A stretch of DNA of 64,000 nucleotides from Cupriavidus consociatus (GTDB lineage Bacteria > Pseudomonadota > Gammaproteobacteria > Burkholderiales > Burkholderiaceae): positions 1 to 64,000 of the forward strand of contig NZ_JAGIQA010000011.1 of assembly GCF_017814975.1 (NCBI RefSeq), read 5' to 3'. The position numbers were made by a program, and so were the translations under genes. Position 1 is the stretch's first letter, and every line of letters begins with the position of its first letter. The notes beneath the pieces were generated by a model, which worked only from the letters and a program-made list of their open reading frames with translations, searched no databases and was not told where the DNA came from. Positions 18,886 to 27,327 of this stretch are shown here, piece after piece.

Positions 18886-20691
18886 TCAATCGGGATCTAT
18901 ACGCACTGCCTCGCAGCACTCGCCGCCCGCGCGTGCCAGTGCCGCGGCTGCCTCAAGTGCTGCATCGCTGTCCGCGTGGATGCGGTACAGAGGTTGCCCT
19001 TGCGCCACCTTTGCACCGATGGTGCACAGAAGGTCGATGCCTGCACCGGCATCGCGGGGTGCTCCGGCGGCGCGCGCGACACCGGAGATCTGCAGTCCAT
19101 CGATGGCCGCCACGCGGCCCGGCGTGGCAGCGCTCACCACGCGCACATGCCTGCCGGGCGCTACGGGATCGGGGCGGGCGCCCTGCGCCGCGGCAATGCG
19201 ATCGAATGCTGCCTTTGCCTTGCCTTCGTTCAGCAGGGCGGTTGCAATTCGCATGCCCTGGTCGGACGATCCCACGCGCGGATCGAAGGCGATGATTTCG
19301 CCGGCGAAGCGCAATGCCTTCTCCCGCAGATCCGCGGGCGCACCGGGATCGTTGCCAAGCACCAGGCGCACGTCGCGCACTTCCAGGGCGGGCCCGATGC
19401 CGCGGCCGATCGGACGGCTGCCGTCCGTCACCAGCGCGCGCACGTGCAGGCCGAGTCCCTTGCCGACGTGCTCGAACATCGCGCCCAGCGCCTGCGCGTC
19501 GGCGCGCGTGGCAAGCTTGGTTTGCGGGCCATAAGGCAGGTCGACGATGACGTGGGTGGCGCCGGCGGTGTATTTCTTCGACAGGATCGACGCCACGGAC
19601 CAGCGGCGCGAATCCAGGCGCAGAGGCCGCGTGATCGCGTTCATCACGTCGTCGACAACGGAGTGGTTCAGGCGGCCGTTCCATGCGATGCAGGCGCGTG
19701 CCTGGGCCACGCAGCGGCGCACGTCGTCGTGGGCCAGGTCGACGCGCGCCACGGTCTCCATGGCGTCGGCAGTGCCGGCGGCGGAGGTGATGGCGCGCGA
19801 CGATGTCTTGGGCATCGCCAGCCCGTACGCCGCGACAATCGGCACCACGACCAGCGTGATGCGGCTGCCGGGCACGCCACCGATGGAATGCTTGTCGACG
19901 ACGACCGGCTCATCCCAGGCGATGCGCGGCGTGAATGCCGTACGAGCACGCGCCAGGGCCACGACTTCGTCGTCGGTCAGCGTGCGGGTGGCGGCAACCA
20001 GGAACTCGGTCAGCTCGGCCTCGGTGTACCGTCCGGCAATGGCGTCCCGCAGCACGGCCACATAGGCGGCTTCGTCGAGCGGCTCGCCGCGCAGCTTGGC
20101 CATCAGGTTGGTGCGGCTGGCCGGCGATCCGTTGCCGGATGCCCCGGTGCCGTGCCGCAGCGCTTCGATGAAGCGGGCCATGCCCACCTCGAGCGTGCTG
20201 TCATTCGACACCGTGATGCAAGGGACGTCCGGCGGCAGCGCTGCCCCGGCCCGCGCCACGCGCCGGGCAACCTGGTCGCCCGATTCACGCCCGCGCGCTG
20301 CAATGCGCCGGGCCAGCACGTCGCGCGGCGCCGTCACCAGGACCACCACGAAACGCGGCAAGCGACCGGCAAGCTCCGCGATGACGGCGCGCGAGCCGTT
20401 GGCGACGACATTGCGCCCGCGTTCCAGTTCCGACATCAGCGACCGGGGCAAGCCGTAGCGCAGGTCGTGCGCATCCCAGGTCACCAGGAACTCGCCGCTG
20501 TGCTGGCGCCGCGCGAATTCGGTCTCGGAAACACCCTCATGCGCTTCGCCGCCTGAACCATCGGGTCGCGTGATGACGCGCCGCGCGAACACATAGTTGT
20601 CGTCGAGCACTGCGCGCGCACCGTCCATCAGCGAATCCTTGCCCGCGCCGCTGGGTCCCACAACAAAGAAGAATGTGCCGGTCGTGTTCAT
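18886..20691 (-). CDS. fusion: ribose 1,5-bisphosphokinase (PhnN) + thymidine/nucleotide phosphorylase
   Basis: A 601-residue two-domain enzyme. Residues about 1-185 form a PhnN-type kinase (P-loop GPSGAGKDS at 12-20, AHDLRYGLP at 75-82), which makes PRPP from ribose 1,5-bisphosphate and ATP. Residues about 192-600 form a nucleoside-phosphorylase family II core: helical N-part, [13 protein letters not shown] (266-277), [16 protein letters not shown] (294-309), and a PYNP-like C-terminal domain. The motifs are those of the 'thymidine phosphorylase 2'/AMP phosphorylase branch, not canonical DeoA. The extra N-terminal domain of that branch appears to be replaced by PhnN. A coherent guess is NMP + Pi to base + ribose 1,5-bisphosphate, then PRPP. 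It starts 9 bases from a regulatory box and shares its promoter module with nadC. Confidence 0.85.
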   Translation of the reverse strand: MNTTGTFFFVVGPSGAGKDSLMDGARAVLDDNYVFARRVITRPDGSGGEAHEGVSETEFARRQHSGEFLVTWDAHDLRYGLPRSLMSELERGRNVVANGSRAVIAELAGRLPRFVVVLVTAPRDVLARRIAARGRESGDQVARRVARAGAALPPDVPCITVSNDSTLEVGMARFIEALRHGTGASGNGSPASRTNLMAKLRGEPLDEAAYVAVLRDAIAGRYTEAELTEFLVAATRTLTDDEVVALARARTAFTPRIAWDEPVVVDKHSIGGVPGSRITLVVVPIVAAYGLAMPKTSSRAITSAAGTADAMETVARVDLAHDDVRRCVAQARACIAWNGRLNHSVVDDVMNAITRPLRLDSRRWSVASILSKKYTAGATHVIVDLPYGPQTKLATRADAQALGAMFEHVGKGLGLHVRALVTDGSRPIGRGIGPALEVRDVRLVLGNDPGAPADLREKALRFAGEIIAFDPRVGSSDQGMRIATALLNEGKAKAAFDRIAAAQGARPDPVAPGRHVRVVSAATPGRVAAIDGLQISGVARAAGAPRDAGAGIDLLCTIGAKVAQGQPLYRIHADSDAALEAAAALARAGGECCEAVRIDPD

Positions 20692-21044
20692 GACAAATAC
20701 CTTAGATGTCGAAGATATGTGGCAATGCTAGCACCGGGCAGAGGGGTGTCAAGAAAAGTTCGATGTCTAAGGTAATGCAAAGAGCGCGCCACTGCCCGCA
20801 AATCCAGTGTGTACGCGGGATTCGTGTTCTCGTAGGGGAAAACACGGGTAAGCGGCGTGCGCGCTCGCGGTGCCTCATGCATCGGTTGCGCGCACGGCGC
20901 ACTGATGAAGTGAACGCTGAATCCGGGAATGGGCGCCGGGACTCGGCGGCGCCGCACGCAAGGGCAGAGGCGCTATCATGTGCGCTGTTGCGGGCACCGC
21001 CTTGTCCGGTGCCGCATGGATGCGTTTCACTTCCCGTCACCACT
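20692..21044. other. divergent control region between the PhnN fusion gene and the marR-type gene
   Basis: These 353 bases hold the minus-strand promoter module of the fusion gene (20701-20772) and the leader of the MarR-family gene. An open frame runs through to the MarR start from 20706, but it has no recognisable sequence and no ribosome site. Confidence 0.55.
20701..20772 (-). promoter_or_regulatory. promoter flanked by two operator boxes (module A) for the PhnN fusion gene
   Basis: On the minus strand TTGACA (20747-20752), 16 bp and TAGCAT (20725-20730) form a good sigma-70 promoter. CTTAGATGTCGAAG (20701-20714) lies downstream near the start of transcription. CTTAGACATCGAA, read on the minus strand (20759-20771), lies just upstream of -35. 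Both fit a 14-bp imperfect palindrome CTTAGANNTCGAAG. The arrangement suggests repression by one regulator bound at both sites. An almost identical module is found before nadC (22580-22653). Confidence 0.8.
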
Positions 21045-21590
21045 ATGGCCACAAGAAAGCCGGATGCCCCGGTCACCATCACCCCACCGGATGAAGCCGA
21101 TGAAGAGCGGCTTGCTCACCTGGTAAAGGACGCCGCGCGCGCCTATATCCGGGCGCTGCAACTGCGCCTGGCGGAGCATTCAGTGTCGTACGGCCACTGG
21201 ACCATCCTGCGCATCCTGTGGCGCCATGACGGCCTGTCGCAACGCGAGCTGAGCGAGCGCGCCGGCGTGACCGAGCCGACCACCTTTGCGGCGGTGAAGG
21301 CGCTGGAGGCGCTGGGCTACGTGGAACGCACCCACCTTCCCGGCAACAAGAAGAAGGTGCATGTGTTCCTGAGCAAGACCGGGCGCGCGCTGCGCCGCAA
21401 GCTCGAACCGCTGGCCACCGAGGTCAATGAACTCAGCGTGGAAGGGGTGAGCGAAGAAGATGTGCTGACCACGCGCCGCGTACTGATCACCATCGCCAAG
21501 CGCCTGGTCGCCGACGAGATCGCGTCGGCCGAGAACGGCCGGCGCGTGCCGTCCACGCAGGAGGTGGGACGGCTGCTGTCGGACCTGTAG
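21045..21590 (+). CDS. MarR family transcriptional regulator, probable regulator of the PhnN-fusion/nadC regulon
   Basis: A 181-residue MarR-family winged-helix protein. The DNA-binding region is HWTILRILWRHDGLSQRELSERAGVTEPTTFAAVKALEALGYVERTHLPGNKKKVHVFLSKTGRAL, with helices before and after for dimerisation. The start MATRKPDAP is chosen by family length. It lies between two minus-strand genes, the PhnN fusion and nadC, that share a duplicated operator module, so it is the obvious candidate to bind those boxes. It reminds me of the NicR/BpsR type of MarR regulators, which respond to nicotinate metabolites, but this is recollection and not tested. Confidence 0.85.
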   Translation: MATRKPDAPVTITPPDEADEERLAHLVKDAARAYIRALQLRLAEHSVSYGHWTILRILWRHDGLSQRELSERAGVTEPTTFAAVKALEALGYVERTHLPGNKKKVHVFLSKTGRALRRKLEPLATEVNELSVEGVSEEDVLTTRRVLITIAKRLVADEIASAENGRRVPSTQEVGRLLSDL

Positions 21591-21612
21591 CCATACTCGG
21601 CTGGCGCCAATG

Positions 21613-21630
21613 AAAAGGCCCTCGCGGGCC
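21613..21630 (-). terminator. probable intrinsic terminator for nadC
   Basis: Read on the minus strand, GGCCC, loop GCGA, GGGCC is followed by TTTTC (21630 down to 21612). It lies 77 bases past the nadC stop, in the convergent gap with the MarR gene. Confidence 0.5.
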
Positions 21631-21706
21631 AGGCCGGCGAGGGTGAATGCCTTGGGTAGAAGGCGTGAAACCGCGCTAAGGATGGAGGCGCTTGAGCCGG
21701 CAGGCG

Positions 21707-22540
21707 TCAGGCTTCGTCCAGCCCGATATCCACGGCCGGTGCCGACTGCGTGATCTTGCTCGTCGAGATGTAGTCAACGCCGGTTTCCGCCACCGCCCGG
21801 ATCGTTTCCAGGCGAATCCCCCCCGAGGCCTCGACCTTGGTCCGGCCATTGACGATCTGTACGGCTTCCTTCATGTCGGGCACCGGCATGTTGTCCAGCA
21901 TGATCACGTCGACACCGGCAGCCAGTGCCTCATGCACCTGCTCCAGCCGGTCGCATTCCACTTCCAGCTTGGTCAGCACCGGCAGCTTGCGCCGCACGCG
22001 TTGCACCGCGGCGGCGATGCTGCCGCACACGGCGATGTGGTTGTCCTTGATCATCACGCCATTGTCCAGGCTTAGCCGGTGGTTCAGGCCGCCGCCGCAG
22101 GTCACGGCATGCTTTTCCAGCGCGCGCAGTCCAGGCGTGGTCTTGCGGCTGTCGATCAGGCGCGCCTTGGTATGCGCAATGGCCTGGGCATAGGTGGCCG
22201 TGTGATTGGCAATGCCGCACAGCCGCTGCATGATGTTGAGCGCGGTGCGCTCCGCCGTCAGCACGCTGCGCGCGTTGCCGCTCACGTTCAGCAGCACCGC
22301 GCCCTTGGCGACCTTGTCGCCATCCGCGACGCGCACATCGATCGACAGCGTGGGATCGTAGCGGGCGAAGATGCGAGCCGCCACGTCGATACCCGCAATG
22401 ATCATCGGCTCGCGGGCGTTCATGCAGAAGGTGCCGGTCTCACCCGGTTCGATCATGGTCTGGACGGTCAAGTCGCAGATACCGATATCTTCGGTCAACC
22501 AGAGGTCGATCAGCTTGTCCGTGGCGTAGAGGTCGTACAT
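21707..22540 (-). CDS. nadC: nicotinate-nucleotide pyrophosphorylase (quinolinate phosphoribosyltransferase)
   Basis: A 277-residue cytoplasmic enzyme that forms nicotinate mononucleotide, CO2 and PPi from quinolinate and PRPP in NAD synthesis. NadC hallmarks are LTVQTMIEPGETGTF near the N-terminus, LTAERTALNIMQRLCGIA, DSRKTTPGLRALEKHAV (about 134-150), GGGLNHRLSLDNGVMIKDNHI, and the C-terminal VEASGGIRLETIRAVAETGVDYIS. The gene is not next to nadA or nadB, so it may be a second, specially regulated copy. Its promoter (22580-22653) is nearly the same as that of the PhnN fusion gene, whose product would supply PRPP. Confidence 0.9.
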   Translation of the reverse strand: MYDLYATDKLIDLWLTEDIGICDLTVQTMIEPGETGTFCMNAREPMIIAGIDVAARIFARYDPTLSIDVRVADGDKVAKGAVLLNVSGNARSVLTAERTALNIMQRLCGIANHTATYAQAIAHTKARLIDSRKTTPGLRALEKHAVTCGGGLNHRLSLDNGVMIKDNHIAVCGSIAAAVQRVRRKLPVLTKLEVECDRLEQVHEALAAGVDVIMLDNMPVPDMKEAVQIVNGRTKVEASGGIRLETIRAVAETGVDYISTSKITQSAPAVDIGLDEA

Positions 22541-22579
22541 GTAAGGGCTCCTGAACGGTGGTTGCGGTACCTCAATAAT

Positions 22580-22653
22580 CTTAGAGATCGAAGTACATGG
22601 CGTAATACTAGCGCCTTGCCGCTTCGTGTCAAGAAATATTCGACATCTAAGAT
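22580..22653 (-). promoter_or_regulatory. promoter flanked by two operator boxes (module B) for nadC
   Basis: On the minus strand TTGACA (22627-22632), 16 bp and TAGTAT (22605-22610) form the promoter. CTTAGAGATCGAAG (22580-22593) lies downstream of it and CTTAGATGTCGAA, minus strand (22639-22651), lies upstream of -35. Spacing and order match module A of the PhnN fusion gene almost base for base. Confidence 0.8.
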
Positions 22654-22721
22654 AAGATGCGCGGCAGCGTGCCGGCAGGAACCAGGGCTTGTTCGGCGCC
22701 GCAGCGCACCGTGGCGGCGCG

Positions 22722-23507
22722 CTAGCGCCCGAACTGCCCCAGCACCGTCCCGATCGATTCCAACCCTGCCTCGATCATGTGCTGCATGTAGGTGCCCATC
22801 TGCGGCATCACCAGCATCAGCACCAGGAAGCCGCCCGACAGCGTCACCGGGAAGCCCACCGCGAAGATCGACAGCTGCGGCGAGGCGCGGTTGAGGATGC
22901 CCATGGCGAGGTTCAACGTCAGCAGCGCGGCGATCATCGGCAGCGCCAGCAGCAGGCCCGATGCGAACACCATGCCGCCGGCGCGCGCCACCGCCATGGC
23001 GCCGCCCGCCGACAGCGGCGTGCCCCCGATAGGCAGTCCGTTAAAGCTGTCGACCAGCGCGCCCAGCATCATCAGGTGGCCGTCCAGCGCCAGGAACAGC
23101 AGCACCGCGACGACGTTGAGGAAGCGCGACAGCACCATGGTCTGGCCGCCGGCTGCACGGTCGAAGAAGGAGGCGAACGACAGGCCCATCTGCAGGCCGA
23201 TGATTTCGCCGGCCTGCTGCACGGTGGCGAAGACCAGCCGCATGACAAAGCCGGTGGCCAGGCCGATGCCGACCTCGTTGAGGATGATCAGCAGGCCGTC
23301 GAAGGAGTACACCGGCGCCGCTGGCAGCTGCGCGATGGTGGGCGACACCACCATCGCGATCATCGCCGACAGCGCGATCTTGGCGCGCCGCGGAATGGTC
23401 GATTCACCGAACAGCGGTGCGGTGCCGATCAGCGCCAGGATGCGGAAAAAGGGCCACAGGAATGCCGCGAGCCAGCCGTAGAGCTGGGCAGAAGTGAATT
23501 CGACCAC
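22722..23507 (-). CDS. fliR: flagellar biosynthesis protein FliR
   Basis: A 261-residue inner-membrane component of the flagellar type III export gate. Several hydrophobic helices are visible (WLAAFLWPFFRILALIGTAPLF, ALSAMIAMVVSPTI, GLLLALPMIAALLTLNLAMGILNR, GGFLVLMLVMPQMG). The family motif LNLAMGILNRASPQLSIFAVGFPV is present. It is the last gene of the fliLMNOPQR block, following fliQ by 40 bases. FliR forms the export gate core with FliP and FliQ. Confidence 0.94.
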   Translation of the reverse strand: MVEFTSAQLYGWLAAFLWPFFRILALIGTAPLFGESTIPRRAKIALSAMIAMVVSPTIAQLPAAPVYSFDGLLIILNEVGIGLATGFVMRLVFATVQQAGEIIGLQMGLSFASFFDRAAGGQTMVLSRFLNVVAVLLFLALDGHLMMLGALVDSFNGLPIGGTPLSAGGAMAVARAGGMVFASGLLLALPMIAALLTLNLAMGILNRASPQLSIFAVGFPVTLSGGFLVLMLVMPQMGTYMQHMIEAGLESIGTVLGQFGR

Positions 23508-23547
23508 GGCAGTCTGTCGGCAGGCGGAATGCGGAAAGGAGGGGGCG

Positions 23548-23817
23548 TCAGTGGGCCAGCGCGGGAATGCTCTGGAACACCTCGCGCATGTAGTCGACCA
23601 TGGTGTTGATCATCCACGGACCGGCCAGCACCATGGTGGCAAACAGCGCGATCAGCTTGGGGATGAAGGTCAGCGTCATCTCGTTGATCTGCGTCGCGGC
23701 CTGGAACAGGCTCACCACCAGGCCGGCCGCGAGCGCCACCAGCAGCAGCGGCGCGGCCAGCAGCAGCGTCATCTTCATCGCCTGGGTGGCGATGGTCATT
23801 ACGGTTTCCGGTGTCAT
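23548..23817 (-). CDS. fliQ: flagellar biosynthesis protein FliQ
   Basis: An 89-residue protein with two transmembrane helices (MKMTLLLAAPLLLVALAAGLVVSLFQAATQINEMTL and LIALFATMVLAGPWMINTMVDY). The start MTPETVMTIATQAMK and the conserved QAATQINEMTLTFIPK loop are diagnostic. It belongs to the FliPQR export gate and lies between fliP and fliR in the usual order. Confidence 0.95.
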   Translation of the reverse strand: MTPETVMTIATQAMKMTLLLAAPLLLVALAAGLVVSLFQAATQINEMTLTFIPKLIALFATMVLAGPWMINTMVDYMREVFQSIPALAH

Positions 23818-23875
23818 GGCTCGGTCCTGGGAAATGCGATGGCTGGGGAATGCGAGGGGGTCGAGGCTGCCGGCC

Positions 23876-24697
23876 TCAGTTCATGAAGCTCTGCGCCAAC
23901 GATCCCAGCAGCAGCTGCCAGCCGTCCACCAGCACGAACAGCATCAGCTTGAACGGCAGCGAGATGGTTGCCGGCGGCACCATCATCATGCCCATTGCCA
24001 TCAGCACGCTGGCGACCACCAGGTCGATGATCAGGAACGGGATAAAGATGGTGAAGCCGATCTGGAACGCGGTCTTGAGCTCGCTGGTGACGAAGGCGGG
24101 CACGAGGATGCTCAGCGGCACCTCTTCCGGGCCCTGCATCTCCGGTGCCTTGGCCATCTGCGCAAACATCGCCAGGTCCTTTTCGCGGGTCTGGCGCAGC
24201 ATGAAGGCCTTGAGCGGCTCGGCGGCCCTGGCGGCAGCCGTTTCCAGGCTGATCTTGTTTTCCGACAGCGGCTTGTAGGCGTCGTTGTAGACGCGGTCGA
24301 ACACCGGCGCCATCACGAAGAAGGTCAGGAACAGCGACAGCCCCACCAGCACCTGGTTGGGTGGCGAGGTGGCCGTGCCCAGCGCGTTGCGCAGCAGGCC
24401 GAGCACGATGACGATGCGGGTGAAGCCGGTCATCATCAGCATCGCCGCCGGCAGGAACGACAGCGAGGTCAGCAGCACCAGCGTCTGGATCGGCAGCGAC
24501 CAGATCTGGCCGCCGCCCGGGGCGGGCTTGCTGACCACGCCGGGCAGTTGCTGCGCCCAGGCAGACGCGGGCGCCAATGCCAGTACGGCGGCGGCAAGCG
24601 CCAGGACCAAGGCAATCGACAACGGGCAACGGCGCGCGGCCACGGCGAGGCGCGCGGGCCGCAGGCGGCGCCGCCATGCGGCACGCAGGGAATTCAT
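23876..24697 (-). CDS. fliP: flagellar biosynthesis protein FliP
   Basis: A 273-residue export-gate protein. It has an N-terminal cleavable signal-like segment ([24 protein letters not shown]) and then membrane helices. Diagnostic stretches are [55 protein letters not shown] and the C-terminal [26 protein letters not shown]. The ATG overlaps the fliO stop (ATGA), so translation is coupled. Confidence 0.95.
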   Translation of the reverse strand: MNSLRAAWRRRLRPARLAVAARRCPLSIALVLALAAAVLALAPASAWAQQLPGVVSKPAPGGGQIWSLPIQTLVLLTSLSFLPAAMLMMTGFTRIVIVLGLLRNALGTATSPPNQVLVGLSLFLTFFVMAPVFDRVYNDAYKPLSENKISLETAAARAAEPLKAFMLRQTREKDLAMFAQMAKAPEMQGPEEVPLSILVPAFVTSELKTAFQIGFTIFIPFLIIDLVVASVLMAMGMMMVPPATISLPFKLMLFVLVDGWQLLLGSLAQSFMN

Positions 24698-25203
24698 GAC
24701 TTGAACTGGGATTGCAGCGAACGCAGCAGCTTCTCGGCGAAGGTGCCGCCGGTCGGCGGTTGCGGCATGCCGGTGGCGCGTGCCGCCGGGGTAAGGGGGT
24801 CAGCGTAGGTACCGCCAGTGGCGTTCGCCGGCATGCTGTGCAGCGGGCGGATTTCGCCGGGGCTGACGCCCAGCACCAGCCAGGTGTCGCCGACTTCCAC
24901 CAGCACCAGCCGCTGGCGCGCCCCCAGCATGGTGCTGCCGACCACCTTCATCATTCCGCCGGTGGCATGGCGCACCAGCCCGGCACGCCGTGCCAGCCAG
25001 GCCATGCCGAGGATCAGCGCGATCACGGCAAACAGCCCCAGCCCGGCCTGGGCCAGGCTGCCCGCGCCGCTGATGGCCGGTGCCGGCTTGCCGTCGGCGG
25101 CCAGTGCGAGCGCCGGGGTCAGCGCCGGCATCAGCGTGGCGAGGCTGGCGCCGATGGCCCGGAGGGGGCCGGCACCGAGCGCGGGGTACTTCCGCATGGT
25201 CAT
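24694..25203 (-). CDS. fliO: flagellar biosynthetic protein FliO
   Basis: A 169-residue small membrane protein that assists assembly of the FliPQR gate. One N-terminal hydrophobic segment (about 10-33) is followed by a second TM helix, [21 protein letters not shown]. The FliO domain has [39 protein letters not shown]. It overlaps fliN upstream and fliP downstream by four bases each. A second ATG, two codons in, is an alternative start. Confidence 0.88.
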   Translation of the reverse strand: MTMRKYPALGAGPLRAIGASLATLMPALTPALALAADGKPAPAISGAGSLAQAGLGLFAVIALILGMAWLARRAGLVRHATGGMMKVVGSTMLGARQRLVLVEVGDTWLVLGVSPGEIRPLHSMPANATGGTYADPLTPAARATGMPQPPTGGTFAEKLLRSLQSQFKS

Positions 25204-25652
25204 TTGTTCAGCTTGCGGATGCGTTCGGACGGCGTGATGATGTCCGTCAGGCGGATGCCGAACTTGTCGTTCACCACCACCACCTCGCCCTGCGCGATCA
25301 GGTAGCCGTTGACCAGCACGTCCATCGGCTCGCCGGCCAGCCCGTCCAGTTCGACCACCGAGCCCTGTGCCAGCTGCAGCAGGTTCTTGATGGGTACCTT
25401 GGTGCGGCCCAGTTCCACGGTCAGCTGCACCGGGATATCGAGGATCATCTCGATATCGTTGTGGAAGCCGCTGGCCGCTTCCTTCGCCAGCGGCTGGAAG
25501 ACAGTGGCGGCAGCCGGGGTGGCCGCGGTCGCGGAGGAGGACGAAGGGGCCGCGGCGGGCACCTCCGCAGCTGTGGCGCTGGTCTGCTCCGCCAGCGCGC
25601 TGGCCCAGTCGTCCATCGGATCGACCGGCTTGTCCTCGAAGCCCTCACTCAT
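25200..25652 (-). CDS. fliN: flagellar motor switch protein FliN
   Basis: A 150-residue C-ring protein. The N-terminal third is acidic/alanine-rich linker (ATAAEVPAAAPSSSSATAATPAAA). The C-terminal SpoA domain (about 70-145) has ILDIPVQLTVELGRTKVPIKNLLQLAQGSVVELDGLAGEPMDVLVNGYLIAQGEVVVVNDKFGIRLTDI, the classic FliN sequence. It overlaps both fliM and fliO. It acts with FliM and FliG in torque generation and switching. Confidence 0.95.
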   Translation of the reverse strand: MSEGFEDKPVDPMDDWASALAEQTSATAAEVPAAAPSSSSATAATPAAATVFQPLAKEAASGFHNDIEMILDIPVQLTVELGRTKVPIKNLLQLAQGSVVELDGLAGEPMDVLVNGYLIAQGEVVVVNDKFGIRLTDIITPSERIRKLNK

Positions 25653-26664
25653 AATCGGTGTCCTCGGTGTCCAGGTGGGAATCGCCGTCCTGGTGATTGA
25701 TCATTCGTTCTACCCGCAGCGCGTACTGGCCATTCATGGTGCCGAAGCCGCACTGCATCACGGGCACGCCGTCCACCTTGCCGAAGATCTTCTCCGGCAG
25801 CTCGATCGGCAGCACGTCGCCGGCGCGCAGCGCCAGCACTTCGGCCACCGTGCTCTGCAGGTGCGCGAACTCGGCGACCAGTTCCACTTCGGCCGCGCGC
25901 AGCTGCCTTGACAGCTGGTTGACCCAGCCCTTGTCGACTTCCTTCTCGTCCTGCAGCGGATTCATCAGCAGGTCCTTGAGCGGCTCGATCATCGCGTACG
26001 GCAGGCATACGTGGAGCTGCCCGCCGACGGCGCCCAGTTCGATATGGAAGGCGGTGGTCACCACGGCTTCGTTCTGCGTGGCGACATTGGCAAACTTGGT
26101 GTGCATCTCCGAGCGGATGTACTCGGTCTCGATCGGATGCACGGTGCGCCAGGCGCTGCCATAGCTGGCCAGCGTCAGCTCCAGCATGCGCTGGATGATG
26201 CGCTGCTCGGTCTGGGTGAAGTCGCGGCCTTCCACGCGCGTGTGGAAGCGGCCGTCGCCGCCGAACAGGTTGTCCACCACCAGGAACACCAGGTTCGGGT
26301 CGTAGACGAACAGCGCCGTGCCGCGCAGCGGCTTCAGGTGGACCAGGTTCAGGTTGGTCGGCATCGGCAGGTTGCGGGCGAAATCGCCGAACTTCTCGAT
26401 CCTGATGCTGCCGACCGAAATATCCGCGCCGCGGCGGATGAAATTGAACAGTGCCGAGCGCAGCGATCGGGCAAAGCGCTCGTTGATGATTTCCAGCGTA
26501 TGCAGGCGGCCGCGGATGATGCGTTCCTGCGTCGCCAGGTTGTACGGGCGCACCCCGCTGTCGTCCAGCGCCGGCTCGCTGGCCTTGGGCGTATCGGCCT
26601 CGCCGGATACGCCCTTGAGCAGCTCGTCGACCTCGTCTTGCGAGAGGAACTTGTCGTAGGCCAT
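25645..26664 (-). CDS. fliM: flagellar motor switch protein FliM
   Basis: A 339-residue C-ring protein. The N-terminal CheY-P binding peptide is MAYDKFLSQDEVDELLKGVSGE (LSQDEVDELL). The middle CheC-like domain has TLEIINERFARSLRSALFNFIRRGADISVG and VFDNLFGGDGR-like VVDNLFGGDGRFHTRVEGRDFTQTE. The C-terminal SpoA domain is AAEVELVAEFAHLQSTVAEVLALRAGDVLPIELPEKI. The stop overlaps the fliN start. A gap of 168 bases separates it from fliL, wider than in most fli operons. Confidence 0.95.
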   Translation of the reverse strand: MAYDKFLSQDEVDELLKGVSGEADTPKASEPALDDSGVRPYNLATQERIIRGRLHTLEIINERFARSLRSALFNFIRRGADISVGSIRIEKFGDFARNLPMPTNLNLVHLKPLRGTALFVYDPNLVFLVVDNLFGGDGRFHTRVEGRDFTQTEQRIIQRMLELTLASYGSAWRTVHPIETEYIRSEMHTKFANVATQNEAVVTTAFHIELGAVGGQLHVCLPYAMIEPLKDLLMNPLQDEKEVDKGWVNQLSRQLRAAEVELVAEFAHLQSTVAEVLALRAGDVLPIELPEKIFGKVDGVPVMQCGFGTMNGQYALRVERMINHQDGDSHLDTEDTDYE

Positions 26665-26832
26665 CTGGTGTCCTGCCCCTTGTGCGGCTTTATGCGGCGT
26701 TATGGATGAAACCGTTGCGGCATGGCCAGGCGCGCATCACCATGCCCGGCGGCATGCGGGGGCAGGGCGGAGCTTTGTGGCGGCGGACGGTTTCATATCG
26801 GTTGGCGGGCGGGGCAGGGCGCAAGCGGGCGC

Positions 26833-27327
26833 TTACTGCACCACGAAAGAGGTGAACAACACATCCAGCACGCGCTGGGCCGGCAGGCCGGTGGCGAAAG
26901 GCTGGGCGATGGTGGTGCGGATATCGTCGGCCAGCTTGCGCTTGCCTTCGACCGTGGCCAGATCCGCGGGCTGGCGTGCCGACAGCAGCAGCAGGATGCG
27001 GCTGCGCGCCTCGGGGAGGTACTGCGCCAGGCGCGCCTGCGTCTCGGCATCCGCCACCTTCAGCGACAGGCCGGTATGCAGGAAGCGGTCGCCGTCCTCG
27101 CTTTTCAGGTTGACGGTGAACGCATCCAGCGGCATGAAGATCGGCGGCGGAACGACCGGGGCGGCCGGCGCGGCGGGCGCCGCCGGCTGGCGGTTGCTCA
27201 GCACGCTGCCCAGCACATAGCCTCCGGCACCCAGTGCCAGGACAAGCACGCCGCCGCCGATCAGCAGCAGCCGACCGCGCTTGCCTGTGTTGCTGCCAGT
27301 CCGGGAAGGGGAAGCCGTGTTCGCCAT
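26833..27327 (-). CDS. fliL: flagellar basal body-associated protein FliL
   Basis: A 164-residue single-pass inner-membrane protein that stabilises stator function. An N-terminal cytoplasmic tail is followed by the TM helix LLLIGGGVLVLALGAGGYVLGSVL (about 20-43), a proline/alanine-rich linker, and the FliL domain (FMPLDAFTVNLKSEDGDRFLHTGLSLKVADAETQARLAQYLPEARSRILLLLSARQ). It is the first gene of the minus-strand fliLMNOPQR block, so the operon promoter should lie in 27328-27700. Confidence 0.92.
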   Translation of the reverse strand: MANTASPSRTGSNTGKRGRLLLIGGGVLVLALGAGGYVLGSVLSNRQPAAPAAPAAPVVPPPIFMPLDAFTVNLKSEDGDRFLHTGLSLKVADAETQARLAQYLPEARSRILLLLSARQPADLATVEGKRKLADDIRTTIAQPFATGLPAQRVLDVLFTSFVVQ

